Positions 16,347-25,516 of a stretch of DNA of 64,000 bases are shown here, piece after piece. Below the pieces are notes generated by a model. The model worked only from the letters and a program-made list of their open reading frames with translations, made no database searches and was not told the DNA's origin. The DNA is from an uncultured Bacteroidales bacterium (GTDB taxonomy: Bacteria > Bacteroidota > Bacteroidia > Bacteroidales > Muribaculaceae): NCBI GenBank assembly GCA_947570265.1, contig CANOUR010000002.1:1-64000 (forward strand), written 5' to 3'. Numbering within the stretch: the first letter of the stretch is position 1; the number at the start of each line of letters is the position of its first letter. A program made the position numbers and the translations under genes.

Positions 16347-18284
16347 ATGAATAAGTTCATTCTTTTTGCCATTGCCGCCGCAACCGCGACACAGGCCATG
16401 GCTGCCGGTGACGGTTTTACGGCCGAGCCGGTGCGCGTCAGCGCAGCTCCCGCCGTCACAACCGATGGCGAGGCATCACTCAACTACACCGCCGCATTCG
16501 CGCCCTACGGACAGCAGGCTTTCACATCAGCCATCAACCAAGTGGTGAAGCAAGCCGCTGAAATGCCGGAAGAGATACGCAAGGTGCTCGCAGGCAACCA
16601 GATCACATCGATCAACATCTACAGCCCGAGCCGCAAGGACAAAAACGAGCCATGCCCCATCACTGAGGCAACAGTGTTCCTGTCACACGACATCTATGGC
16701 GAGCCATTCTACAGCAAGGACGTCACTCTGTCATCGACAGCCTATGAGCTCAACTTCTGCGAAATCGACCCTTACACCATTGAGTCAGACAAACCACTCT
16801 TCATCGGTTTCAGCTTGCTCCCCAAAGACGACAACAGCTTCTACTTAACCTATGACTATCTCGCAGTTCCGTTCCCCAACACCTGCATCACCAAAATCGG
16901 TGACGCCGAATGGAAAACAGGCAACAGCAGCGAGCTTGGAAGCCTCAACATCGGCGCGACAGTGAAAGGCGTGAACCTGCCAATGAACGGAGCGCTGATG
17001 ATGGACAGCTCGGATATACCCGGCATACTGACTCCCGGATCGAACATCGACGTGAGTCTGGTACTGCGCAACTCGCTTGCCAACCGCATCAACACAATCG
17101 ATGTCGAATACACTCTCGGCACGGAGAGCAAAACCATATCAGTGCCTGTGACAAGCACAGTCGGCAACGACCGTCACAACTATCTCGACTACAATGAAAC
17201 CGGTGTGGCCTACTTCTCAATCCCCGGCAACGAGGATCTCAAGGGCATGGATATCCCCGCCGGCTTCACCATCACAAAAGTGAACGGTGACGCCACCAAC
17301 GCATTCGCCGCACAGGCAACAATGAACAACGACGTCACATTCCTAGATCCGGCCGACGGCTTCGACCGCAATCTCGTGATCGAAGAGGCCACCGGCACAT
17401 GGTGTGGCTACTGCCCTGCCGGCATCGTGATGATGGAGCAGCTCGGCGAAATGTATCCCGACGGATCGGTGATCCGCATAGCCGTGCACGCATCAAACGG
17501 TAACAACGCCATCGACAGAATGGAAGTCGAGGCCTACAAGCCTTTCATCCGTCGGCATATAGGAGGCTTCCCTGCATCGACCGTAAACCGTTCGTACGAG
17601 ATCGCTCCATTCAGTGCTGATCCTGTAGGCGTGTTCCAGGACTACTACGACGAAATCCGCGCCATCAAATCGCCCGTCACTGTCGATGTGACCGGAGCTG
17701 TCACAACACCCAACAAAGACTTCGAGATCACTGCCAACGTGAAATCGGCATATGACATCACAAACAGCAATGACCGCTATCAGGTGTCGTTCGTGATAGT
17801 AGAGAACCACGTAGGCCCATACAACCAGCAGAACTACTTCTCGAGCGCGGCCGGTTATGGACTCGGCGCCATGGGTGGCTGGGAAGATGAAGATCCCGTT
17901 GTACGCGGCTACTACTTCGACGACGTGGCACGCGCCATCTACGGCTATCCCGGCATCGCCAACAGCCTTCCCGCCGAGATCAAGGCCGGCGAAAGCTACG
18001 AAGTGAAACAGACAGCTGAGTTCGGAGCCATCAAGGCTGCCGAGATCAATCTCGTGGCCATGGTGGTCGACACAAAGAAGGATCAGATCATCAACGCCAA
18101 GCAATACACTCTCGAAACCGGCATCACCGGCATCGAGAATGTCGAGGCAACTGACGCCGAGACCGACAACGACGCCGCTGCCGAATACTTCACACTCCAG
18201 GGTGTGCGTGTGGCCAATCCCGCTCAGGACGGCATCTACATCGTGCGCCGCGGCACTGAGGTAAGCAAAGTGCTCGTGAAATAA
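16347..18284 (+). CDS. large secreted Omp28-like protein with thioredoxin CxxC domain and C-terminal tail
   Basis: A 645-residue exported protein with a signal peptide at about 1-19. Residues 20-340 form an all-beta region of unrecognised family. At about 345-370 there is a thioredoxin-like domain beginning LVIEEATGTWCGYCPAG, closely resembling the Omp28 motif of the lipoprotein two genes upstream, and followed by GGFPASTVNR. After a further beta domain the protein ends with EYFTLQGVRVANPAQDGIYIV...KVLVK, a sorting-like tail common in gut Bacteroidales. The gene has its own TATCTTTG promoter-like box inside a 44-bp palindrome. A role in surface thiol chemistry is inferred from the CxxC and neighbours. 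Confidence 0.8.
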   Translation: MNKFILFAIAAATATQAMAAGDGFTAEPVRVSAAPAVTTDGEASLNYTAAFAPYGQQAFTSAINQVVKQAAEMPEEIRKVLAGNQITSINIYSPSRKDKNEPCPITEATVFLSHDIYGEPFYSKDVTLSSTAYELNFCEIDPYTIESDKPLFIGFSLLPKDDNSFYLTYDYLAVPFPNTCITKIGDAEWKTGNSSELGSLNIGATVKGVNLPMNGALMMDSSDIPGILTPGSNIDVSLVLRNSLANRINTIDVEYTLGTESKTISVPVTSTVGNDRHNYLDYNETGVAYFSIPGNEDLKGMDIPAGFTITKVNGDATNAFAAQATMNNDVTFLDPADGFDRNLVIEEATGTWCGYCPAGIVMMEQLGEMYPDGSVIRIAVHASNGNNAIDRMEVEAYKPFIRRHIGGFPASTVNRSYEIAPFSADPVGVFQDYYDEIRAIKSPVTVDVTGAVTTPNKDFEITANVKSAYDITNSNDRYQVSFVIVENHVGPYNQQNYFSSAAGYGLGAMGGWEDEDPVVRGYYFDDVARAIYGYPGIANSLPAEIKAGESYEVKQTAEFGAIKAAEINLVAMVVDTKKDQIINAKQYTLETGITGIENVEATDAETDNDAAAEYFTLQGVRVANPAQDGIYIVRRGTEVSKVLVK

Positions 18285-18326
18285 TCAACACACAGACATC
18301 ACATCAATCCTCTTAATTTTTCCGTT

Positions 18327-18749
18327 ATGACATGCTACATCATGGTTGACGGCGTGCAGATAGGCCCGATGACAATCGAGCAGATGAGCGCCTACAACAT
18401 CCACGAAAAAACACCGGTGCGCACCAACGAAAACGAAGAATGGCGTCCGCTGCTCACATTTCCCGAGCTGATGTCCACACTCCAGAACAAAGGTGCCACA
18501 GGACGCGCCACCTGCGACAAGGACAAGAACACAGCCGGAATACTCGCATTGCTCGTGGGCTCGCTCGGCATACAGTATTTCTATATCGGGAAAACCACAG
18601 CCGGATTGCTTACGATATTGCTGACACTTGTCACCTGCGGACTGTGGAGTTGCCTGACATTCGTTCAGGGCATACTCATACTGATCATGTCGCAGCAGGA
18701 TTTCGAGCGTAAATTCATCTACACACAATCGAAATTCCCGCTGTTCTGA
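18327..18749 (+). CDS. GYF_2 and TM2 domain membrane protein
   Basis: A 140-residue membrane protein of unknown cellular role. Residues 1-48 form a GYF_2-type domain (YIMVDGVQIGPMTIEQM, then a conserved W at 39), usually a peptide-binding module. Residues about 66-125 are a TM2 domain: a charged DKNT start, two transmembrane helices with the conserved LGIQYFYIGKTTAGLLTILLTL core, and a short polar end. This GYF-TM2 layout is frequent in Bacteroidota. It is 42 bases downstream of the Omp28-like gene and may be its last cistron, because a strong Rho-independent terminator follows 29 bases after its stop. Confidence 0.85.
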   Translation: MTCYIMVDGVQIGPMTIEQMSAYNIHEKTPVRTNENEEWRPLLTFPELMSTLQNKGATGRATCDKDKNTAGILALLVGSLGIQYFYIGKTTAGLLTILLTLVTCGLWSCLTFVQGILILIMSQQDFERKFIYTQSKFPLF

Positions 18750-18778
18750 CCCCGCCGCTGACACTATCCCATCAACCC

Positions 18779-18808
18779 AAAGACCCGCCCCAAAAAGCGG
18801 GTCTTTTT
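18779..18808 (+). terminator. Rho-independent terminator after the GYF/TM2 gene
   Basis: Ten-base arms AAAGACCCGC and GCGGGTCTTT around CCCAAAAA, followed by further T. It ends the TlpA-Omp28-TM2 block before the rml genes. Confidence 0.88.
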
Positions 18809-18857
18809 GGTTGCCAAAACCGTAATCCACAAAAAAATAATCATTGATCATGGCCTG

Positions 18858-18883
18858 TTTTTGAGAGTTACTTAGTATTTTTG
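18858..18883 (+). promoter_or_regulatory. rmlB promoter region
   Basis: TATTTTTG (18876-18883) precedes the rmlB ATG by 24 bases. The nearest TTTG (18860-18863) is only 12 bp away, too close for a normal -33 element, so activation may be unusual. The segment 18858-18874 recurs almost exactly at 50113-50129. Confidence 0.5.
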
Positions 18884-18907
18884 CATCAGATCAGACCAAT
18901 GAGACAC

Positions 18908-20098
18908 ATGAAGAAATATCTCGTGACCGGAGGCGCCGGATTCATAGGCGCCAATTTCGTGAAATATCTGCTTGACACACATGGTGATGAAATATCGATC
19001 CATGTGCTCGACGCCCTCACATATGCGGGCAACCTGATGACCATAGCCGACGAGCTGAAGCGCGACAACGTGGAGTTCACACGTGGCGACATACTCGATG
19101 CCGAAACCGTCGGACGGATCTTCGATGAGTTTGATCCGGACTATGTGGTGAATTTCGCAGCCGAAAGCCATGTCGACCGCTCGATCGAACATCCCCGGCT
19201 GTTTCTCGAGACCAATATTCTCGGCACACAGAACATGCTTGACCAGGCCCGCCGCTCGTGGCTGATGCCGGGAACAAAGGACACATACCGCCCCGGCAAA
19301 CGTTTTCTGCAGATCTCGACCGATGAGGTCTACGGGTCTCTGCCGCGCGAGTTCGACACACCTCAGCCGCTGGCTGTGTCTGCCGAAGTGGCCAAGGTGG
19401 CCTCGGGGCGCACCGATCTCCACACATTCGGAAAAGAGATGTTCACCGAGGACACTCCGCTCGCTCCACGTTCGCCCTACAGTGCCGCTAAAACCGGAGC
19501 AGACCTCATCACACTCGCCTACCACGAGACATACGGCCTGCCTGTCAACATCACCCGGTGTTCAAACAACTATGGCCCTTATCATTTCCCCGAGAAACTC
19601 ATTCCGCTGATCATAAACAACATATTGACAGGGCGCAGGCTTCCCGTCTACGGACGCGGCGAGAACGTGCGCGACTGGCTCTATGTCACCGACCATGCAA
19701 AAGCCATCGACATGGTGCTCCGCCACGGACGCGTCGGCGAAGTGTACAATGTGGGCGGATTCAACGAAGCAGCCAATATCGACATTGTGCGCACGATCAT
19801 CGACACAATAAGCCGTCTGATGCACGATAATCCCGGCTACATGCCGCTGCTCAAGCGTCCGCTGGACGAGGTTACGTATGATCTGATCGACTTTGTCACC
19901 GACCGTCCGGGACACGACATGCGCTATGCCATCGACCCGTCCAAGATCGCCACTGAACTCGGATGGTATCCCGAGACACCATTCAAGGAAGGCATCGAGA
20001 AAACCGTCAGATGGTATCTCGACAACCAACCGTGGATGGAGAGCGTCACCTCGGGAGAATATCAGAACTATTACCGACAAATGTATTCCGACCGATGA
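18908..20098 (+). CDS. rmlB: dTDP-glucose 4,6-dehydratase
   Basis: Converts dTDP-glucose to dTDP-4-keto-6-deoxyglucose using bound NAD; an extended SDR enzyme of the cytoplasm. The NAD motif TGGAGFIG is at residues 7-14. The catalytic TDE is visible in STDEVYGSL, and the YxxxK in [11 protein letters not shown]. The frame can be extended to a TTG at 18881, but that codon lies inside a TATTTTTG promoter-like box (18876-18883), so the mRNA cannot include it. ATGs at 18899 and 18908 are both possible; 18908 gives the standard MKKYLVTGG start and 396 residues, somewhat longer than the usual 350-380. It ends on an ATGA overlap with rmlA. Confidence 0.95.
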   Translation: MKKYLVTGGAGFIGANFVKYLLDTHGDEISIHVLDALTYAGNLMTIADELKRDNVEFTRGDILDAETVGRIFDEFDPDYVVNFAAESHVDRSIEHPRLFLETNILGTQNMLDQARRSWLMPGTKDTYRPGKRFLQISTDEVYGSLPREFDTPQPLAVSAEVAKVASGRTDLHTFGKEMFTEDTPLAPRSPYSAAKTGADLITLAYHETYGLPVNITRCSNNYGPYHFPEKLIPLIINNILTGRRLPVYGRGENVRDWLYVTDHAKAIDMVLRHGRVGEVYNVGGFNEAANIDIVRTIIDTISRLMHDNPGYMPLLKRPLDEVTYDLIDFVTDRPGHDMRYAIDPSKIATELGWYPETPFKEGIEKTVRWYLDNQPWMESVTSGEYQNYYRQMYSDR

Positions 20099-20991
20099 AA
20101 GGAATTGTGCTCGCAGGCGGTTCAGGCACCCGCCTCTATCCGATGACCCGCGGCATCTCGAAACAGCTGCTGCCGGTCTATGACAAGCCCATGATCTACT
20201 ATCCGGTGTCGACCCTCATGCTTGCCGGCATCCGCGACATACTGATCATATCCACACCCGACGACCTGCCCGGGTTCAAACGCCTGCTCGGCGACGGTCA
20301 CGAGCTGGGAGTCAGATTCAGCTATGCCGAGCAGCCACGACCCGAAGGGCTTGCACAGGCATTCATCATCGGCGACGATTTCATCGGCGACGACAGCGTG
20401 TGTCTTGTGCTTGGCGACAACATATTCTATGGCCAGGGGTTCACAGGCATGCTCACCGACAGCGCCCGCATAGCATCGGGCGATAACGGCAACGCCGTGG
20501 TATTCGCCTACCGCGTGCCCGATCCGCAACGCTACGGCGTGGTCACCGTCGGGGCTGACGGCCGTGCCCTGCGCATCATCGAGAAGCCCGAGCATCCCGA
20601 GAGCAACCTTGCCGTGACAGGGCTATATTTCTATCCCAACAGCGTAGTGGAGATAGCCCGCAATGTCAAACCCTCGGCACGAGGTGAGCTTGAGATCACG
20701 TCAGTCAATCAGGAATACCTCTCACGCCAGCAACTTGTGGTGAAACAGTTCGGCCGTGGATTCGCATGGCTCGACACCGGAACAACCGACTCGCTCAGCG
20801 ATGCTTCAAGCTTCATCGAGGCCATTGAGAAGCGCCAGGGCGTACAGGTGGCCGCTCTCGAGGAGATCGCATTCCGCAAAGGATGGATCGATGCCGACAA
20901 TCTACGGCGTCTTGCCTCCCAGATGCAGGCCAACGCCTATGGACAATATCTGCTAACACTCGCCATGCGTCATCACGATGGCAATAAGTGA
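20095..20991 (+). CDS. rmlA: glucose-1-phosphate thymidylyltransferase
   Basis: Makes dTDP-glucose from glucose-1-phosphate and dTTP, the committed entry to dTDP-deoxysugars. The 298-residue protein starts [18 protein letters not shown], the nucleotide-binding signature, and retains LGDNIFYG (metal Asp) and EKPEHP. The longer reading frame from 19963 is a shadow of rmlB; the ATG at 20095 overlaps the rmlB stop (ATGA) and fits the family start exactly. RmlA precedes RmlB in the pathway although the gene is second. It overlaps the next gene by 14 bases, so the whole series appears translationally coupled. Confidence 0.96.
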   Translation: MKGIVLAGGSGTRLYPMTRGISKQLLPVYDKPMIYYPVSTLMLAGIRDILIISTPDDLPGFKRLLGDGHELGVRFSYAEQPRPEGLAQAFIIGDDFIGDDSVCLVLGDNIFYGQGFTGMLTDSARIASGDNGNAVVFAYRVPDPQRYGVVTVGADGRALRIIEKPEHPESNLAVTGLYFYPNSVVEIARNVKPSARGELEITSVNQEYLSRQQLVVKQFGRGFAWLDTGTTDSLSDASSFIEAIEKRQGVQVAALEEIAFRKGWIDADNLRRLASQMQANAYGQYLLTLAMRHHDGNK

Positions 20992-21868
20992 TGTAAGACA
21001 GATAGAGCTACCATGCATACGCGATCCGCGTGGCAATCTGACGTTTATACAGAATAAAAGCCATCTGCCGTTTGACATTGCCCGCGTTTACTGGCTCTAT
21101 GATGTGCCGTCAGACGGCCGTCGCGACGGACACGCGTTCATGCGCCAGCACGAGCTGATCGTGTCGCTGTCGGGATCGTTTGATGTGACCGTCGGCGACG
21201 CCACCGGTTCGAGGACATTCACCCTCAACCGACCATTTGCCGGACTGTTAGTGCCACCAATGACATGGCGCTCGCTCCAGAATTTCTCGACCAATTCGGC
21301 CGGCATGGTGCTTGCATCAACGCTCTACGACCCGGCCGACTATGTGCGCGACCACGATGAATTTATCCGCATCGCCCGCACAACCACTGCCGACATGCCT
21401 GTGGCCGCAACGCCCACGGCCAACCGCCCGTGCGGCCAAGGCGGACATGCCACCTCAAGTGTGGACGATTGCCGCATCATACCACTGCAACGCCACAGCG
21501 GGCCTATGGGATCGCTCACTGCCGTCGAGAACACCGACCGGTTTCCGTTCGACGTCAGACGCGTCTACTATCTCTACGATGTCCCATCGGGGGCTGAGCG
21601 CGGCGGCCACTCCCACCACACCGAGCAACGCATGATAATGGCTATCGCCGGATCATTCGACGTCACGGTTGACGACGGTGTGTCGCGCCGCACATTCACG
21701 CTCAACAACCCCTCGCGTGCGCTCTATATACCGGCCGGCATATGGCGCACTGTCGAGAATTTTTCGTCGGGAAGCGTGTGTCTGGCTCTAAGTTCCAACA
21801 TCTACGATGCCGCCGACTACGTCCGCGACTACCGGCAATTCCTTGAACTCACATCATGCAAAAGATGA
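20978..21868 (+). CDS. fdtA: tandem FdtA/WxcM-like dTDP-4-keto-6-deoxyglucose 3,4-ketoisomerase
   Basis: Contains two complete sugar-ketoisomerase cupin domains in one chain of 296 residues (about 1-135 and 158-296), where the usual enzyme is a single domain of about 135-140. Each repeats the family blocks: RGNLTFIQN / [20 protein letters not shown] / [21 protein letters not shown] / [10 protein letters not shown], and a terminal [14 protein letters not shown] / [14 protein letters not shown]. The enzyme shifts the keto group from C4 to C3 of dTDP-4-keto-6-deoxyglucose before transamination. The second domain keeps the HxH active-site pair (GGHSHH). The first has GHAF, losing the second His, so it may be structural. 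FdtA versus QdtA stereochemistry cannot be decided by eye. Confidence 0.88.
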   Translation: MAISDVRQIELPCIRDPRGNLTFIQNKSHLPFDIARVYWLYDVPSDGRRDGHAFMRQHELIVSLSGSFDVTVGDATGSRTFTLNRPFAGLLVPPMTWRSLQNFSTNSAGMVLASTLYDPADYVRDHDEFIRIARTTTADMPVAATPTANRPCGQGGHATSSVDDCRIIPLQRHSGPMGSLTAVENTDRFPFDVRRVYYLYDVPSGAERGGHSHHTEQRMIMAIAGSFDVTVDDGVSRRTFTLNNPSRALYIPAGIWRTVENFSSGSVCLALSSNIYDAADYVRDYRQFLELTSCKR

Positions 21869-22995
21869 AATATCCTTTTCTTTCGCTCGCCGACGCCAAT
21901 GCTCCGTATCTCGCAGAAATGCGCGAGGCCGCATGCCGCGTGATCGACTCGGGACGATATATCGGAGGGCCGGAGACTGATGCCTTTGAATCAGAACTGG
22001 CCGGAATGCTGCGTGCACCACATGCCGTGGCGGTGAGCAACGGACTCGACGCCCTGCGTCTGATATTGCGTGCATGGATCGAAATGGGCAGGCTGCAAAA
22101 GGGCGACGAGGTGATCGTGCCGGCCAACACCTACATCGCTTCGGTGCTGGCGATCGTCGATGCCGGACTCGTTCCGGTGCTGGCCGAGCCCTCGGAATCG
22201 ACATTTAATCTCGACACATCACGTCTTGAGGAATATCTCACCGGGCGCACACGCGCCATAATGCCGGTGCACCTCTACGGACTCGTGTGCTGGGACACAG
22301 CTCTGACCGATTTCATCAAACGACACCGTCTGCTGGTGATCGAGGATGCCGCACAGGCCATAGGCGCCCGAGCACTCATACCCGGACTGTACGGCAGCGA
22401 GATGGCCGGTGCACTCGGACACGCCGGAGCATTGAGCTTCTACCCCACAAAAAACACCGGAGCGCTGGGCGACGCCGGAGCTATCGTCACACACGACGCA
22501 GAACTCGCCCGCACAGCGAGGGCACTTGCCAATTACGGAGCCGACCGCCGTTACCACAATATCATGGCCGGCTTCAACTGCCGCATGGATCCGATCCAGG
22601 CCGCAATGCTGAGAGTGAAGCTGCCCCACACCGCCGAGGAAAACGCCGACCGGTTCGCCCGCGCGCTCGCATATATCCGCACCATCGACCGCCCCGACAT
22701 CATCACTCCCGAGATACCGCAGGGAGTAGTCGAGCACGTTTGGCACCAGTTTGTCATCCGTGTGACCGGCGAAGGTCAGCGCGACCGTCTACAGCAACAA
22801 CTCGCCGAAGCCGGCGTAGGCACTGACATACACTATGCCGTGCCTCCTCATATGCAGCCATGCTTCGCGTCACTGCCCCACTCTCCCCTGCCCGTCACCG
22901 AAAGACTGGCATCCGAAATACTCTCATTGCCTATCGGGCGTGGCACAACAGTCAAAGACGCAGCCGACATCGCCCGCATAATCAACAGCCTATGA
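21856..22995 (+). CDS. fdtB: dTDP-3-amino-3,6-dideoxyhexose transaminase (DegT/DnrJ/EryC1 family)
   Basis: PLP-dependent aminotransferase that places an amino group on the 3-keto sugar made by the preceding isomerase, giving dTDP-3-amino-3,6-dideoxy-galactose or -glucose. At 379 residues it has the usual length. The PLP lysine is in SFYPTKNTGALGDAGAI, the cofactor aspartate in VIEDAAQAIGA, and ANTYIASVLAI is the conserved substrate/PLP loop. Assignment to the FdtB/QdtB subgroup rests on the upstream FdtA-type gene and overall similarity. It overlaps that gene by 13 bases, with ATG alternatives at 21856 and 21865. The acetyltransferase FdtC/QdtC that normally completes the pathway is not in the operon. 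Confidence 0.87.
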   Translation: MQKMKYPFLSLADANAPYLAEMREAACRVIDSGRYIGGPETDAFESELAGMLRAPHAVAVSNGLDALRLILRAWIEMGRLQKGDEVIVPANTYIASVLAIVDAGLVPVLAEPSESTFNLDTSRLEEYLTGRTRAIMPVHLYGLVCWDTALTDFIKRHRLLVIEDAAQAIGARALIPGLYGSEMAGALGHAGALSFYPTKNTGALGDAGAIVTHDAELARTARALANYGADRRYHNIMAGFNCRMDPIQAAMLRVKLPHTAEENADRFARALAYIRTIDRPDIITPEIPQGVVEHVWHQFVIRVTGEGQRDRLQQQLAEAGVGTDIHYAVPPHMQPCFASLPHSPLPVTERLASEILSLPIGRGTTVKDAADIARIINSL

Positions 22996-23783
22996 AACGT
23001 ATCATATCAGCGATCTGCATCATAGCCGCCGTAGCGGCCACATACTTCTGCTCCAACACATCGTCGGGCAAGCAGCCTATACCCATCACGGGCAACATGC
23101 TGTCCGTGATCATCGAAAACGGACAACCGGCACATCTGATCCACTATCATGGCATGGACGTGTCGTTCAACCCCGACGCTCATATCCCCAACTGGGTGGC
23201 ATGGGAGCTGAACTCATCAAGGGTAAACGGCAGCGAGCCGCGCAACGACAATTTCGAGGCCGACACTAAAGTTGGCGGATGCCCCACACCGGGCGATTAT
23301 AAATTCAGCGGGTATGACCGCGGACACATGGCTCCCGCCGCCGACATGAAGTGGAACAAAAAAGCGATGAGCGAATCGTTCTACCTGACCAACGTCGCAC
23401 CCCAGACCCACGCTCTTAACAACGGAGCATGGAAGCGTCTCGAGGAAAAATGCCGCCAATGGGCCATGATGGACAGTGTGCTCTACATCGTATGCGGGCC
23501 TGTGCTCACCGACGAGCTGACCGAGCGCATCGGCGCTACAGGCGTGGCTGTGCCGCAGAGATTTTTCAAAGTGATTGTAGCTCCATATGCCGATCCTCCA
23601 AGAGGCATAGGATTCATCATGCCCAATGGCGCGGTCAAAGGCGGCATGCAACAGGCGGCCTGCTCGATCGACGAAGTTGAAGCCATCACCGGACTCGACT
23701 TCTTCGCCGCATTGCCCGACACGATCGAGAATGCCGTGGAACGGCAGTGCAACTTCAACCAGTGGAGCAACCGCCGTCGCTGA
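22992..23783 (+). CDS. exported DNA/RNA non-specific endonuclease
   Basis: A 263-residue nuclease of the NUC1/Serratia-nuclease beta-beta-alpha-metal family. The active-site motif is YDRGHMAPAAD near residues 105-115, with catalytic His, and the Mg-binding Asn is in SFYLTNVAPQTHALNNGAW. An N-terminal hydrophobic segment (about 3-20) indicates export or membrane anchoring; the Cys at about 19 lacks a good lipobox. The longer frame from 22860 is rejected because the ATG at 22992 overlaps the fdtB stop (ATGA) and precedes the signal sequence. A nuclease coupled to sugar-nucleotide genes is odd. It ends six bases from the convergent TPR gene. Confidence 0.9.
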   Translation: MKRIISAICIIAAVAATYFCSNTSSGKQPIPITGNMLSVIIENGQPAHLIHYHGMDVSFNPDAHIPNWVAWELNSSRVNGSEPRNDNFEADTKVGGCPTPGDYKFSGYDRGHMAPAADMKWNKKAMSESFYLTNVAPQTHALNNGAWKRLEEKCRQWAMMDSVLYIVCGPVLTDELTERIGATGVAVPQRFFKVIVAPYADPPRGIGFIMPNGAVKGGMQQAACSIDEVEAITGLDFFAALPDTIENAVERQCNFNQWSNRRR

Positions 23784-23789
23784 ACAGCG

Positions 23790-24623
23790 CTATCTGAGCA
23801 CATCCGCCACCCGCGAGGCGTCGGCGCCAAGCTCGATGGCACGGCGTCCGTCAGCCTCGGCATCGGCCGATCTGTAGCGCATCTTGTTGAGCATCGCGCG
23901 ATAGAGATACAGCGTGGGGTCGAGCGGATCAAGCTCGAGTCCCCGGGCAATATCATCGGCAGCATCACCGAGGCGGTCGGTGAGCAGATAGCACAAGGCC
24001 CTTTCAGCATAGTATTCAGGCTGCGCTTCCTTGCGCAATGCCGATGTATAGCTGCGTGCCGCCGCTGTGTAATCACCTGCGGCCATAGCGAGCGTGGCCA
24101 TCCCTACATGGGTCAGCAAAGTGTCGGGAGCAAGATGCTGCAATCTCCTGAAATCGTCGGCCGCACCCGACACATCGCCATTGCGCAGCCTTATCATGCC
24201 ATGATAGAAATGCGGCTCGACCGCCGCACTGTCGAGTTCGATCAGACGCGCATAATCGGCCATCGCCCTATCCGTACGCCCGGTTGCCGTAAGCACCCGC
24301 GCCCGGTTGCGCAACACCACTGTCGACTTCGGTGCCAACTCATGGGCTGCATCGAGCGTGGCCACAGCGAGCGAATCATTGCCCATGGCGAAGCGCACCA
24401 TGCCGAGATTTGACATCAACAGCACGTTCATAGGATTACCGGGCTGCATCGACATAGCCTCGGTGAGCTTGCACTCAGCCTCGGCGAGTCTGCCGGCGGC
24501 GATATCGGCGTCGGCGTCGCCCATCAGATCGAAATACCGGCCGGGCACATCATCGGCGACTGCGGCGACACTGACGGCCAGTACACCAGCCACAGCGATG
24601 AATATGTTGCGGAATGTGGTCAT
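23790..24623 (-). CDS. exported tetratricopeptide-repeat protein
   Basis: A 277-residue protein with a signal peptide (about 1-23, ending AVADD) followed by roughly six to seven TPR helix pairs over residues 27-270, for example AEPHFYHGMIRLRNGDVSGAADDFRRL and AERALCYLLTDRLGDAADDIARGLELDP-type repeats. TPRs mediate protein-protein contacts; no catalytic domain is visible. It is predicted periplasmic. It overlaps the AraC regulator stop by four bases and is the last gene of the mltG-containing operon. Its specific partner is not inferable from sequence. Confidence 0.85.
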   Translation of the reverse strand: MTTFRNIFIAVAGVLAVSVAAVADDVPGRYFDLMGDADADIAAGRLAEAECKLTEAMSMQPGNPMNVLLMSNLGMVRFAMGNDSLAVATLDAAHELAPKSTVVLRNRARVLTATGRTDRAMADYARLIELDSAAVEPHFYHGMIRLRNGDVSGAADDFRRLQHLAPDTLLTHVGMATLAMAAGDYTAAARSYTSALRKEAQPEYYAERALCYLLTDRLGDAADDIARGLELDPLDPTLYLYRAMLNKMRYRSADAEADGRRAIELGADASRVADVLR

Positions 24624-25516
24624 ATGTCTGATGAAGATCGAAACTCGCGCGGCGACATGCCGGTGTGATGCTTGAAATATTTTCCGAAAAACGATTGGTT
24701 GCTGAAATTGAGGGCGGCACTGACCTCCTGGATGGTCATCCCAGTGTTGCGCAACATCAGCTTTGCCTCAAGCACAACCTTGCGGTCGATCCATTCTCCG
24801 GCGGGTATGCCGCTGACCGACTTCACCACTGCCGACAGATGCTTGGGACTCAGACACAGTTTGCGGGCATAGTGGCCGACTGCGCGGTCAGTGCGGTAGT
24901 CCTGCTCGATCAGGGCGATGAATTTCGACAGCAGTTCCTCACGGCGCGTGGGCACACGCTTTCTGCGCTCCATGATTGTAGTGTAGATGCCGAGCGTCTC
25001 GTAGAACAGAGCCTCGCAGACGGCGTTGACCGTCATACGCGCATACGGCACATCCTCAGTCTCTGCGTTTTTACGCATCAACAGATTATGGAGCAGGCGT
25101 ATGTTCTCAAGCTCGGACTCGCTCACGGGCACTATGGGATTATCCTTGAAATAAGCCAGACAGGGCGCCATATAGGTCATCATCGGCAACAGGCCGTCGA
25201 GTTTATCATCTTCGGCAAGAATGATAAAACCCTTGAAGTCGCTCGTCTCACGGATATCGTGGACAACATGCCCCCGGCGCAACACCATTATCGATCCGGC
25301 GTGCATCTCACGTGGCGCCAGGTCGATTATTCCTGAGATTGATCCGGCCTCACACACCACAAGAAGCGTGAGGTCGACATGATGCGGCGTGACAAGTCCG
25401 AGCAACTCACTGAACGAATTGAAGATGCCAAGTCCGTTTTTCATCCACGACTCAGCTGCCATACGGTTTGCAACCCCAATATCGTTGACCATTATATCTT
25501 CAGCTGTTGAACTCAT
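24620..25516 (-). CDS. AraC-family transcriptional regulator
   Basis: A 298-residue DNA-binding protein. The N-terminal about 190 residues form a cupin-like sensor region (HHVDLTLLVVCEAGSISG, then MVLRRGHVV). The C terminus (about 195-295) has the two helix-turn-helix motifs of AraC/XylS proteins: LCLSPKHLSAVVKSVSG and IQEVSAALNFSNQSFFGKYFKHHTGMSPREFR, the latter being the diagnostic signature. The effector and target genes are unknown. The start at 25516 lies 17 bases inside the DUF2007 gene and a second Met is available at codon 9. Being inside a cell-wall operon with mltG, it may be autoregulatory, but nothing in the sequence proves this. Confidence 0.92.
   Translation of the reverse strand: MSSTAEDIMVNDIGVANRMAAESWMKNGLGIFNSFSELLGLVTPHHVDLTLLVVCEAGSISGIIDLAPREMHAGSIMVLRRGHVVHDIRETSDFKGFIILAEDDKLDGLLPMMTYMAPCLAYFKDNPIVPVSESELENIRLLHNLLMRKNAETEDVPYARMTVNAVCEALFYETLGIYTTIMERRKRVPTRREELLSKFIALIEQDYRTDRAVGHYARKLCLSPKHLSAVVKSVSGIPAGEWIDRKVVLEAKLMLRNTGMTIQEVSAALNFSNQSFFGKYFKHHTGMSPREFRSSSDI

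Noticed and set aside
18881..18883. TTG start for rmlB
   Set aside because: It overlaps the promoter -7 box TATTTTTG; downstream ATGs fit the family start.
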